64,000 nucleotides of DNA from an uncultured Oscillospiraceae bacterium (GTDB taxonomy: Bacteria > Bacillota > Clostridia > Oscillospirales > Oscillospiraceae), in the NCBI GenBank assembly GCA_934622035.1, contig CAKTVG010000003.1, positions 62,001 to 126,000 on the forward strand, in the 5' to 3' direction. The notes beneath the pieces were generated by a model. The model ran no database searches. It saw only the letters and a program-made list of their open reading frames with translations, and was not told the origin of the DNA. Below are positions 24,897-33,400 of the stretch, one piece after another. How positions within the stretch are numbered: position 1 is the first letter of the stretch; every line of letters begins with the position of its first letter. The position numbers were made by a program, and so were the translations under genes.

Positions 24897-26023
24897 GTAG
24901 GAATCCGCGATTTTTCCCCGGAAAAAATCCCTTCGCAGATTTGTGCGAAGCGCAATACCTCCTGCTGCGTATTAAATGCGGAAAAGCTCACGCGGACGGT
25001 CCCCGTCTCAAAGCTGCCGCCGCTTCTGTGCGCCTCCGGCGCGCAGTGCAGCCCGGCGCGGACGGCGACACCCGCCGCGGCAAGGCGCTGCGCAGCCTCC
25101 TCGCAATCCAGCTTCTCAAATGCCAGTGAAACGACGCCGCTCTGCGGCGCTCCGAACCAGCCGCGCAGCCCCCGTACCGTCCCGCAGCTCTCCCGCAGCA
25201 ATCGCATGAGCCGCTGCTCATGGCGCACAATGCGCTCCGGCGTCTTCCGGAGCACAAAACGCAGCCCCTCGGCCAGCCCCGCTATGCCGCAGACGTTATG
25301 CGTTCCCGCCTCCAGCCGGTCCGGCAGGAAATCCGGCATTTCCGGCGATGCGGAATTGCTGCCCGTTCCGCCCGCCAGCAGCGGCTCTCCACCCTCCGCG
25401 CAGAGCAGGATGCCCGTACCCTGCGGGCCGTAGAGCCCCTTGTGTCCCGGCATGGCGATAAAGGCCGCGCCGCTGTCCCTCAGGGAAACCGGCAGTGTCC
25501 CGGCCGCCTGCGACGCGTCGAGAATCAACGGAATTCCCCTGCCGCGGCACAGGGCAGCAATTTCGCGAACGGGCAGAATGTAGCCAAAGACATTGGAGAC
25601 GCAGGTGCAGACCGCCGCACGGGTTTCCGGTGTGAGCTGCCGATCAAACGCAGCAAGCGTGTCCGCCAGGTCAAACAGCCGTCTTCCGGCAATGACCGTC
25701 TGCGCTCCGCGCAAAAACAGCGGCCGCATGACCGCGTTGTGCTCAAACCCGGAGACGACCACGCGGTCACCCGGCCGAATCAGCGAATTAATCGCAAGGT
25801 TCAGCCCATGCGTCGCGTTCATGGTGAAAACAACCTGCTCCGGCTCTGCCTCGAAAAGCCGCCCCGCAAGCTCCCGGCAGTGATACACCGTCTCCGCGGC
25901 AGCCATCGCCGCCGGGTGCCCGCCGCGCCCGACGCTGCTCATCGTCTGCATGGCCCGCGCCACGGCGCGCGGCACCTCCTGCGGCTTTTGCAGCGTCGTC
26001 GCCGCGCTGTCAAAGTAAATCAC
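24869..26023 (-). CDS. Cysteine desulfurase family protein (class V aminotransferase fold)
   Basis: 384 residues starting (V)IYFDSAATTLQKPQEVPRAV from GTG at 26023, with GGAGG ten bases upstream. The PLP lysine is in FIAMPGHKGLYGPQGTG (near 201), and the catalytic cysteine is expected in VRAGLHCAPEAHR (near 338). This RAGLHCAP form is typical of a desulfurase subfamily that is separate from IscS/SufS and is often found with DUF3343/selenium genes. It should take sulfur (or selenium) from cysteine. The start overlaps the DUF3343 stop by four bases, which argues for a functional pair. Confidence 0.9.
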   Translation of the reverse strand: MIYFDSAATTLQKPQEVPRAVARAMQTMSSVGRGGHPAAMAAAETVYHCRELAGRLFEAEPEQVVFTMNATHGLNLAINSLIRPGDRVVVSGFEHNAVMRPLFLRGAQTVIAGRRLFDLADTLAAFDRQLTPETRAAVCTCVSNVFGYILPVREIAALCRGRGIPLILDASQAAGTLPVSLRDSGAAFIAMPGHKGLYGPQGTGILLCAEGGEPLLAGGTGSNSASPEMPDFLPDRLEAGTHNVCGIAGLAEGLRFVLRKTPERIVRHEQRLMRLLRESCGTVRGLRGWFGAPQSGVVSLAFEKLDCEEAAQRLAAAGVAVRAGLHCAPEAHRSGGSFETGTVRVSFSAFNTQQEVLRFAQICEGIFSGEKSRIPTCYCCGNRL

Positions 26024-26274
26024 GTCTTGATCTCCTCCCAATTGCCCGCCGCACTCCGGGTGTAAATTCGCTGATACTTCGCGTCCGACCGCAGCAGCAG
26101 TTCCCGTGCCCGGTGAAACTGCCCCGCCTTCACGCGCAGACTGTAGCCGCACCCCTGCTTTTGCAGGTTTTTCGGCGTCCGGACGACCTGCACCGCAAGC
26201 CCGGCCTGCTCCAGAAGCCGCCCGCTCCGCTGCGCCGCCGTGATTGAACGAAAGGTAAAATAGTAGTCAAACAT
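26020..26274 (-). CDS. DUF3343 putative sulfur/selenium carrier protein
   Basis: 84 residues starting MFDYYFTFRSITAAQRSGRL. The family pattern is present: a mixed alpha/beta core with V-R-T-P-x-x-L-x-x-x-G-C-G-Y-S-L-R-V (residues 34-51), where the single Cys in GCGYS is the expected carrier residue. GGAGGG lies seven bases before the ATG at 26274. It directly precedes, and overlaps, a cysteine desulfurase gene, consistent with accepting persulfide or selenide from it. The final acceptor is not encoded nearby. Confidence 0.85.
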   Translation of the reverse strand: MFDYYFTFRSITAAQRSGRLLEQAGLAVQVVRTPKNLQKQGCGYSLRVKAGQFHRARELLLRSDAKYQRIYTRSAAGNWEEIKT

Positions 26275-26346
26275 AGAGCAACCCTCCCATCTCATCGTAT
26301 GTCTTTCCCCAGAATTTGACACGATTTTTTGCACCGGCGGAATTGC

Positions 26347-26379
26347 AAAAACGGCGGCGGGACACATGTCCTGCCGCCG
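26347..26379 (-). terminator. Intrinsic terminator after the propeller lipoprotein
   Basis: CGGCGGCGGGAC (26352-26363) pairs with GTCCTGCCGCCG (26368-26379) with one wobble pair and a four-base loop, followed on the minus strand by TTTTTG. Confidence 0.85.
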
Positions 26380-26399
26380 CCGGGAGAGATATGTAATTG

Positions 26400-27491
26400 T
26401 CAGCGATAGGAATACGGGTCTTCAATCGGCAAAAGCTCGGCCTCGCCCGTCCCGATGGCCGACTTGGGGAGGTAATAGGCAATCTGATAAGTACCTTCAC
26501 GGTCAAACAAAAGGCCGTCCTGCGTATCATAAGCATAATATACACCAGCAGGCGGGCTGATGTTCTCTAAAAGATGGTATTCTCTGTCAAATATAGAAAC
26601 CCCACGGTCGGAATAACTCTGATCGCTCCAGTGAATCAAATATATGTATTCTTCATCATAGCAAGCTGCACCCGAAAAGTACTCCGGCACTGTGAAGGTC
26701 TGTTCTACCCCGGTGGATAATTTGTATTCGCAGAAAACTTTGCGGTCACAGGCATAATAGTAAAGCGTCTCATCTTCAACCATCCATGAACGAATCTCTG
26801 ACGGCCAGTCACGGATTCTGCGACATTCCCAGGTTTCTGTGTTGCCTCCATACATGACATAGCTGCCATCTTCCTCCCACAGAACAAAGTAGAATTCTGT
26901 GTCGACAAAATGAAATCCACTTCCGATCCGCGTGCCACTGCGCAGAAGGTCTTCCAGAACACGTTCTGTTTTTCCTGTTGCAAGGTTGGTTTGAAAGAAG
27001 GCGTTTAGTCCGTCGTTTCTAACGTTATAATACACATACCCATCATGAAAATAGAAATCATACCCGCCGCCGGCCGTTCCGGCAGGGTTCAGCGGCATTT
27101 CGATGTCCGCTACTTTTTTGTGCTCACTGCCGTCAAGGTTCATTTGAAAAATGTGCGGATCTTCACCAAACAAAATAGCGCCATATAAATGGTTGTTCCA
27201 ATAGCCAAAACCTGATTCGACATGCGCATTACAGTTTTCATCCTTATGGGAACAGTCCGGCCGATTGCAGAGAACGCGGAATTCCAGCTGCGTTTTAGGC
27301 GAAAAAAACGCCTTATCCTGTTTTCGGTAATAATAGTAATTCGCCGTCTCAACGAAGAAATTCGCCGCATCCTGCTGACGGAATAGCCCGGAATTTGGCA
27401 ATTCATCGTACGCCTTGTCACCCGCAGAATTGCATGCACACAATAGTATCAGCATCAAAGATAGAAGTATCATCGCAAAACATCGTTTCAT
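26400..27491 (-). CDS. Beta-propeller-like lipoprotein of unknown function
   Basis: 363 residues starting MKRCFAMILLSLMLILLCAC, a lipoprotein signal peptide. The mature part has recurrent YYYxx/xxYxYxx strands with aspartates and tryptophans (NHLYGAILFGEDPHIFQMNL, EYIYLIHWSDQSYSDRGVSI), which suggests a DUF5050-like six- or seven-blade propeller. A motif VLCNRPDCSHKDENCNAH (about 73-90) recurs in Clostridial lipoproteins of this kind and may be a redox or metal knot. Base composition is more AT-rich than neighbours. No good ribosome binding site is seen before the ATG. Function unknown. Confidence 0.8.
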   Translation of the reverse strand: MKRCFAMILLSLMLILLCACNSAGDKAYDELPNSGLFRQQDAANFFVETANYYYYRKQDKAFFSPKTQLEFRVLCNRPDCSHKDENCNAHVESGFGYWNNHLYGAILFGEDPHIFQMNLDGSEHKKVADIEMPLNPAGTAGGGYDFYFHDGYVYYNVRNDGLNAFFQTNLATGKTERVLEDLLRSGTRIGSGFHFVDTEFYFVLWEEDGSYVMYGGNTETWECRRIRDWPSEIRSWMVEDETLYYYACDRKVFCEYKLSTGVEQTFTVPEYFSGAACYDEEYIYLIHWSDQSYSDRGVSIFDREYHLLENISPPAGVYYAYDTQDGLLFDREGTYQIAYYLPKSAIGTGEAELLPIEDPYSYR

Positions 27492-27521
27492 AGCAATACT
27501 ACTTTAATAATATCATAAAGA

Positions 27522-27561
27522 TTGCCGCTCCATTTGCAGGGGGGAACAAATGGAGCGGCAA
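27522..27561 (-). terminator. 15-base perfect hairpin between the two exported-protein genes
   Basis: TTGCCGCTCCATTTG (27522-27536) pairs perfectly with CAAATGGAGCGGCAA (27547-27561). On the minus strand it follows the small exported protein, but the T run is poor (CAATCTTTATG), so it may be a partial terminator or a stabilising end. Confidence 0.6.
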
Positions 27562-27567
27562 AATGTA

Positions 27568-27945
27568 TTATGCACTAACAGTAAATTTCAATACCAAGTT
27601 GCCGTTAATGAAATAGGATGGTGTCAGTGATACAAATTCACTGAAGCTCTGAGGGAAATTGCTTCCGGTACTGCTGGCTTTTCCTGCGACAAGAAATGTA
27701 CCGGTTTGGGGACGGCTGTACTCGTCCAAATAGTTGTATGACGATTCAATGCGGATTTTGGCTGTTGTGTCCACATAGCGCATGCTTACGCGGAGATCAG
27801 TTTTATTGACGTAAGCCGATGCGTAGTAGTTATAGCCTTTGTACACTCCCGTGTAGGCTTCGCTCTGTGCAGAAGAGAAAATGCAGATGCATGACAGGAG
27901 CAGGGAGAGGGTGAGCAGGGCGGACAGGATACGTATGACTTTCAT
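27568..27945 (-). CDS. Small secreted protein, 125 residues
   Basis: Starts MKVIRILSALLTLSLLLSCI with a hydrophobic signal region and a likely cleavage after FSSAQS. The mature part of about 95 residues is rich in Tyr, Ser, Thr and Asn (YTGVYKGYNYYASAYVNKTD) and looks all-beta (LRVSMRYVDTTAKIRIESSY). No known domain is recognised. The ATG at 27945 is chosen because GGAGG sits eight bases upstream. It has its own consensus promoter and a leader of roughly 135 bases. AT-rich compared with the flanking genes, which suggests acquisition or relaxed selection. Confidence 0.72.
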   Translation of the reverse strand: MKVIRILSALLTLSLLLSCICIFSSAQSEAYTGVYKGYNYYASAYVNKTDLRVSMRYVDTTAKIRIESSYNYLDEYSRPQTGTFLVAGKASSTGSNFPQSFSEFVSLTPSYFINGNLVLKFTVSA

Positions 27946-28088
27946 AGTGTTTTCCTCCATTCTGTTTTTTTGACATGATTACCTGTGGACATTGTTTGCG
28001 GACTTACTTTGCTGCGGTACCCATATCAATCGCCGGGGGAAACTCTGTTTTTCGGTTTATTCACCTCCCAATTATTGTTTGCAATCAA

Positions 28089-28117
28089 ATACTACCATAT
28101 AAATCTTTATTTGTCAA
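28089..28117 (-). promoter_or_regulatory. SigA promoter of the small secreted protein
   Basis: TTGACA (28112-28117), 17-base spacer, TAGTAT (28089-28094) on the minus strand; start of transcription about 28082, giving a leader of about 135 bases. Confidence 0.8.
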
Positions 28118-28324
28118 TATTCTTAAACAGTTTTTGTCGAATATTATAAAAATTTTTCTATAATTCAAACACTACTTTTCTCCTATTTCAACTTCTTTGA
28201 TAGTATTATCGCTTCATCTACCGTTCCGCCTTTTACTAGCATCTCTCGGAACCTATGCGTTCAGAAAAAATAAATTCGCTATACGTCATTTTGTATTTCT
28301 GTGTTTTTCGTTCTTTTATGCGTA

Positions 28325-28360
28325 CAAAAGCCCTGCGGGCAGCGATTTTCCGCAGGGCTT
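28325..28360 (-). terminator. Intrinsic terminator after ylmH
   Basis: AGCCCTGCGG (28329-28338) pairs with CCGCAGGGCT (28350-28359), followed on the minus strand by TTTTGT. Five bases from the ylmH stop. Confidence 0.75.
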
Positions 28361-28364
28361 TGCC

Positions 28365-29135
28365 TTATTCATAAATACCGATGTTCACGGCCTGGCGGCC
28401 CTTTTTCGTCTCGCCGCCCAGCGCCAGGAGCTTCAGCTTTCCCTTCCCGCGCAGCGCGATCACATCACCCTGCGCCAGAAGCCGGTCCGGCTTGAGGCAA
28501 GGCAGGTCATTGCGCGTCACGCGCCCTGCATGAATCGCCTGCACCGCGTCCGCGCGGCTGAGATGAAACGCAGACGCCAGGATTCCGTCAAGGCGCATGG
28601 ACGACACCGTCACCCGCTGCTCGCGCAGCTTCTGCGGCGGCCGCTGCACCTGATCCAGACTGCGCCGCTCCACGCGCAGCGCCGAGCGCCCCGCCGAGGT
28701 CAGGTTGTCCAGAAGGTACCCCGTCAATTCGGAGAGAACAAAGAAATCGCACTCGTTTTCTCCGACGTAAATGTCCCCGATCGCGTCCCGGCGCAGCCCC
28801 GCACCTATGAGTGCGCCGAGCACATCGCGGTGTGTCAACGCGTTTGATTCATAAAACGCCGCATGCAGGCAGGCCACCGGCCCGTCCGTAAAATAATCCT
28901 CCGGCTCCAGATACTCCGGCAGCCAGAAGGCCACCGTGCGCTCCGCGTCCTCCACGCCGCCGAAAAAACGCGCCTGCGGCAGAAGCTGTGCCGCGAGCGC
29001 GCGCTCGCGCGGCGTCAGAAAAAAGGTGGAGGCCGGTTGGTTTTTCCGCTCCGCACGCGTTAACTGGTCGCATACGCGCACCAGAAGCATGCGCTCCTCC
29101 TCGGTTGCCGCCAACGCAGCAAGCTGCTTTTCCAT
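28365..29135 (-). CDS. ylmH: YlmH family S4-domain RNA-binding protein
   Basis: 256 residues. The N-terminal two thirds match the YlmH body (FFGGVEDAERTVAFWLPEYL, LTHRDVLGALIGAGLRRDAIGDI); the S4 domain follows (MRLDGILASAFHLSRADAVQAIHAGRVTRN, about 180-235). YlmH is normally in the division cluster near sepF/divIVA; recent work links it to ribosome-associated quality control, where it can help RqcH-type tailing. Here it is away from a division cluster. GGAGA lies before the ATG at 29135. Confidence 0.93.
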   Translation of the reverse strand: MEKQLAALAATEEERMLLVRVCDQLTRAERKNQPASTFFLTPRERALAAQLLPQARFFGGVEDAERTVAFWLPEYLEPEDYFTDGPVACLHAAFYESNALTHRDVLGALIGAGLRRDAIGDIYVGENECDFFVLSELTGYLLDNLTSAGRSALRVERRSLDQVQRPPQKLREQRVTVSSMRLDGILASAFHLSRADAVQAIHAGRVTRNDLPCLKPDRLLAQGDVIALRGKGKLKLLALGGETKKGRQAVNIGIYE

Positions 29136-29151
29136 ATTCTCTCCTTGTGCA

Positions 29152-29186
29152 CAAAAACAGGGCCGATGCTATCGACCCTGTTTTTT
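29152..29186 (-). terminator. Intrinsic terminator after the 84-residue membrane protein
   Basis: AAAACAGGGCCGAT and ATCGACCCTGTTTT form a 14-base stem with one G-T pair and a three-base loop (about 29154-29184), with a T run on the minus strand. Confidence 0.85.
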
Positions 29187-29191
29187 CGGTT

Positions 29192-29446
29192 TCATGACAG
29201 ATGGTCTGTGATGCCGTTGCGTTCGGCGTCGGATTCCTCCATCACGTCAATGGCATAGGCATCGGCAAAATCAAAAATCAGATCCTCATAATTATAGCGC
29301 TCGTAGATCTTCGCGTCCGCAGGCGCCTCGATGGAATAGCGGGATAACCATTGATTCACTTCATGCCTTGCCACGAGGAATAAAACGCCCGCAAAAATCA
29401 GCGCAACGCCCACCTTGATCCACGTGATCCACCAATATCGTCCCAT
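29192..29446 (-). CDS. Small single-pass membrane protein, 84 residues
   Basis: Starts MGRYWWITWIKVGVALIFAG; one membrane helix (about 6-28), then an exposed acidic tail (IYERYNYEDLIFDFADAYAI, DVMEESDAERNGITDHLS). GAGGTGG lies five bases upstream of the ATG at 29446, and the longer reading frame upstream is unlikely. It starts 51 bases after udp ends and has a terminator behind it, so it probably belongs to the udp transcript. No family recognised. Confidence 0.72.
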   Translation of the reverse strand: MGRYWWITWIKVGVALIFAGVLFLVARHEVNQWLSRYSIEAPADAKIYERYNYEDLIFDFADAYAIDVMEESDAERNGITDHLS

Positions 29447-29497
29447 ACATTCCACCTCTTTCTGCTGTTTAGACGGTCTGCGCGGCAAAAGGTTCCC

Positions 29498-30268
29498 TTA
29501 TTTCGCCTTTCTGTCCTGCTCGATGAGAAGCTTCAGTGCCTCTACGCCGACATGGACGGCCGCACTGGTATCCTCGCTCATTTTCTGGTCCAGGCCGGCA
29601 GCCTCGCGCTCCTGATTCCAAATCACGTGGAAGCAAGAGCCGCAGCGGCAGCCAAGCGCGTCCGCGACGACGAAGAGCGCAGCAGATTCCATCTCGCTGG
29701 CAAGCACGCCGAGGCGCTTCCACGCCTCCCACTTTTCCAGCAGCTCATAGGAAACCGGCATTTTAGCCGGGCTGTGCTGGCCGTAGAAGGCGTCCTTGCA
29801 CTGCACGACGCCGGTGTGCGTGCGCTTGCCCATGGCCAGCGACGCCTGCCGCAGCGCCACGGCGATATCCAGATTGGCGACGGCCGGATACTCGATGGGA
29901 GCGTACTCCCGAGAGGTGTGTTCATAGCGAATGGCGCCGGTGGCAACCACGATATCGCCGGACTGCACGTCCAGATTAATGCCGCCGCAGGTACCGACCC
30001 GGATAAAGGTGTCCGCGCCGATGTTGTGCAGCTCCTCCATGGCGATGGACGCCGAGGGGCCGCCGATACCGGTGGAGCAGACGCTCACCTTTTCGCCCAG
30101 CAGCGTACCGGTGTAGATATTGAACTCACGGTTCTGCGCAACATGATGCGCATCGTCAAAAAGCGCGGCGATGGACTCGCAGCGGCCGGGGTCGCCGGGC
30201 AGAATGCAGTAGCGGCCGACGTCGCCCGCAACGCAGTGAATATGGAACTGTTTTTCCAGCTTTTGCAT
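29498..30268 (-). CDS. udp: Uridine phosphorylase
   Basis: 256 residues. Nucleoside phosphorylase motifs: ILPGDPGRCESIA (phosphate-binding, near 22-34), STGIGGPSASIAMEEL (near 69), VGTCGGINLDVQSGD (near 92) and LASEMESAALFVVADALG (near 188), where MES contacts the ribose. The overall type fits uridine phosphorylase, which splits uridine (possibly deoxyuridine or thymidine) with phosphate. It has its own promoter and is followed by the small membrane protein. Confidence 0.9.
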   Translation of the reverse strand: MQKLEKQFHIHCVAGDVGRYCILPGDPGRCESIAALFDDAHHVAQNREFNIYTGTLLGEKVSVCSTGIGGPSASIAMEELHNIGADTFIRVGTCGGINLDVQSGDIVVATGAIRYEHTSREYAPIEYPAVANLDIAVALRQASLAMGKRTHTGVVQCKDAFYGQHSPAKMPVSYELLEKWEAWKRLGVLASEMESAALFVVADALGCRCGSCFHVIWNQEREAAGLDQKMSEDTSAAVHVGVEALKLLIEQDRKAK

Positions 30269-30328
30269 GTGAAAACACTCCTTTGGCTATGTAATTCTCA
30301 TCCCACCTTCGTAACGGGTGGTTCTTTT

Positions 30329-30357
30329 AGTATAACCGATTTTCGGATAAACGGCAA
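30329..30357 (-). promoter_or_regulatory. Promoter of udp
   Basis: TTGCCG (30352-30357), 17-base spacer, TATACT (30329-30334) on the minus strand. Confidence 0.7.
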
Positions 30358-30428
30358 TTGCTTTTGCCCCGATGCCAAATTCTTCGGCGAAGTGTACGAA
30401 AAAACAGCGGGCAAATTGTGAAAATGTA

Positions 30429-33400
30429 TCAAAAAAGCGTCATCTGGCTGGTGTCCGGCAGGTCGCCGAAGGCGCCCGCGGCCTTGAGCATTTCGATATG
30501 CGTCTTGGAAACCTTCGGGCAGGCCAGAGAGAATTCCTCAATGGACACAAACTGCTTGCCCTCGCGTCCCTCGACGATGCTCAGCGCCGCGCTCTCGCCC
30601 AGTCCGGAGACCGCGACGAAGGGCGGCAGCAGCTTGCCGTCGCGAATCACAAAGCGCGTGGCCTGCGATTCATAGAGGTCTATGTTGGCAAATTCAAAGC
30701 CGCGCAGATAAAACTCGTAGCACACCTCGAGCGTCGTGAGCAGATCGTCGTCCTTGGCAGATCGGTCGGGGTTGCCGGAAATCTCCTTGATGTGCTTTTT
30801 GACCTCGTCGATACCATGCGTCATCATCACCGCGTCAAAGCCGTCCTTCTGGCTGCGGCGGTAGAAATAGGCCGCATAGAAGGCCATGGGATAATGCACC
30901 TTGAACCACGCGATGCGGAACGCCATCATAACATAGGCCGCCGCATGCGCCTTGGGGAACAGATACTTGATCTTCCGGCAGGATTCGATATACCATTCCG
31001 GCACATTGTGCTCCTGCATTTCCTCAACGATACCGTCCGGCCAGGGCTTGCCCTTGTGGATTGCGCCCTTTCGGACGGCCTCCATGAACTTGAAGGCGCG
31101 CTTTTCCGGCAGGCCGCATTTGATGAGATAGAGCATGATATCGTCGCGGCAGCCGATAGCCTGGCCGACCGTTGCTGTGCCGCTGAGGATGAGGTCCTTT
31201 GCATTGCCCAGCCAGACGTCCGTGCCGTGGGAGAAGCCGGAAAGGCGGATGAGCGTGTCAAACTGCGTCGGCTTGGTGTCCATCAGCATGCCACGGGTGA
31301 AGCCCGTGCCGAATTCGGGGATGCCGACCGTGCCGACCTCCGTCAAAATGGGGTCGTGCTCATAGCCCAGCACCTTGCTGGAAACGAAAATGGACATGGT
31401 GTCCTTGTCGTCCAACGGAATCTTCTGTGCATCCACACCGGTGATATCCTCCATCATGCGGATCATCGTCGGGTCGTCGTGGCCCAGCATGTCCAGCTTC
31501 AGAAGGTTTTCCTCCATGGAGTGGTATTCGAAGTGCGTGGTGATGATGTCCGTGTTCGGGTCGTCCGCCGGGTGCTGCACCGGGCAGAAATCCCAGATCT
31601 CATTCTCCTGCGGAATGACCACCAGGCCGCCGGGGTGCTGACCGGTCGTGCGCCGCACGTCCACGCAGCCCGCTGCAAGGCGATTCTCCTCCGCACGGGA
31701 AACGGTCATATTCCGTTCGGAAAGATATTTTTTTACATAACCGTAGGCCGTTTTCTCCGCGACGGTGCCGATGGTTCCGGCGCGGAAGACGTGGCTTGCA
31801 CCGAACATCTCGATGCAGTACTGGTGGGCGCGCGACTGATATTCGCCGGAGAAGTTCAGGTCGATATCCGGCACCTTGTCGCCGCCGAAGCCGAGGAAGG
31901 TTTCAAACGGGATGTTGAAGCCGTCCTTGTCCAGCGTCTCGCCGCACTCCGGGCACTTGGCGTCCGGCAGGTCCGCGCCGCAGTTGATGCCGTCCGGCAC
32001 CTCAAAGGTGCAGTATTTACACTTTGGACAGCGGTAGTGCGGCGGCAGGGAGTTGACCTCCGTAATGCCGGACATGAAGGCCACAAGCGAAGAGCCGACG
32101 GAACCACGCGAGCCAACCAGATAGCCGTGCTCCAGAGAATTCTGCACCAGCTTCTGCGCCGACATGTAGATCACGTCATAGTGGCAGGTAATGATATCGT
32201 TCAGCTCCGTCTCCACGCGCTTGGTCACCAACTCCGGCGGATTTTCGCCATAGAGCCGGTGCATCTTGCCGTAGACCAGCGATTTCAGGTCCTCGACGGA
32301 GTTTTCAATTTTCGGAGCAAACAGGTTATAGGGCACCGGGCGGATCACGTCGCACATATCGGCAATGTGATTCGTATTCTTCACAACGACCTCATACGCC
32401 TTTTCCTTTCCCAAATAGGAAAATTCCTCAAGCATGTCGTCCGTCGTACGGAAATAGAGCGGGTTGTCCCGGTCGCAGTCGTCAAAGCCCTTTGTCGCCA
32501 GCAGAATGCGGCGGTAGATCTCCTCCTCCGGGTTGAGGAAGTGCACATCGCCCGTCGCGCAGACCGGCTTGCCCAGCTCCTCGCCCAGCTGGACGATCTG
32601 CCGGTTAAAGTCGCGCAGCTGCTCGTCGTCTCTGGCGATGCCCTTGGCGATCATGAAGCGGTTGTTGCTGATGGGCTGAATTTCCAGAAAATCATAAAAC
32701 GACGCAATGCGCAGCAACTCTGCGTGGTTCTTCTGGCTGAGAATCGCCTGGAACAGTTCGCCTGCCTCGCAGGCGGAGCCGATGATCAGTCCCTCGCGGA
32801 AATGCACCAGCTCCGAGCGTGGGATGCAGGGCGTTTTGCGGTAAAAATACTTCAGATTGGAATCGGAAATCAGGCGGTAAAGGTTGCGCAGACCCGTCTG
32901 ATTCTTCGCAAAGAGCAGAATGTGACGCGGATGGATGTTGCGGCCGGTCATCTTGATGCCGCCGCTCAGCGCAAGCATTTCGTGGTTGATGCTCTGAATG
33001 CCTGTCACGCCGCGCTGCTCGAGCTTTTCCGCCAGTCTGAGATAGATCAGGCCGCAGGTCAGCGCATCATCCGAGGCACGGTGGTGGTTGAACTCCGGCA
33101 GCTTCAGCGCCTCGGCCACGATGTCCAGCTTAAACTTTTTCAGCTCCGGCAGGAGATTCTGAGAGAGCACCAGGGTGTCGATGTAGGTCGGGGCAAAGTC
33201 CAGACCCAGCCGCTGCGCGGCGGCGTTGACAAAGCCAACGTCGAAGTTCGCATTGTGCGCCACCAGCGGCAGATCGCCGCAGAAGCGCAGAAATTCCGGC
33301 AGCACCTCCGAGATATCCGGCGCGTCCTTGAGCATCTCATCCGTGATGCCCGTCAGGGCGATGTTCTTCTCGTCGAGCTTGCGCTTCGGGTTGACAAAGG

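Larger units (their letters stand above)
27946..28364. other. AT-rich intergenic region of 419 bases
   Basis: Contains the ribosome binding site, leader and promoter of the small secreted protein, and at its right end the ylmH terminator. Between about 28118 and 28327 it is strongly AT-rich with extra -10-like TATAAT and TAATAT strings, but no convincing second promoter, ORF with a ribosome binding site, or RNA gene was found. Confidence 0.6.

Noticed and set aside
27970..28075. A short peptide (about 12 codons from a GTG near 28068) in the leader of the small secreted protein
   Set aside because: The GGGAGG nearest to it overlaps the GTG, so spacing is wrong, and the peptide has no recognisable feature.
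28200..28327. Small RNA gene in the AT-rich gap
   Set aside because: There are promoter-like strings but no paired promoter and terminator in the same direction that enclose a structured segment.
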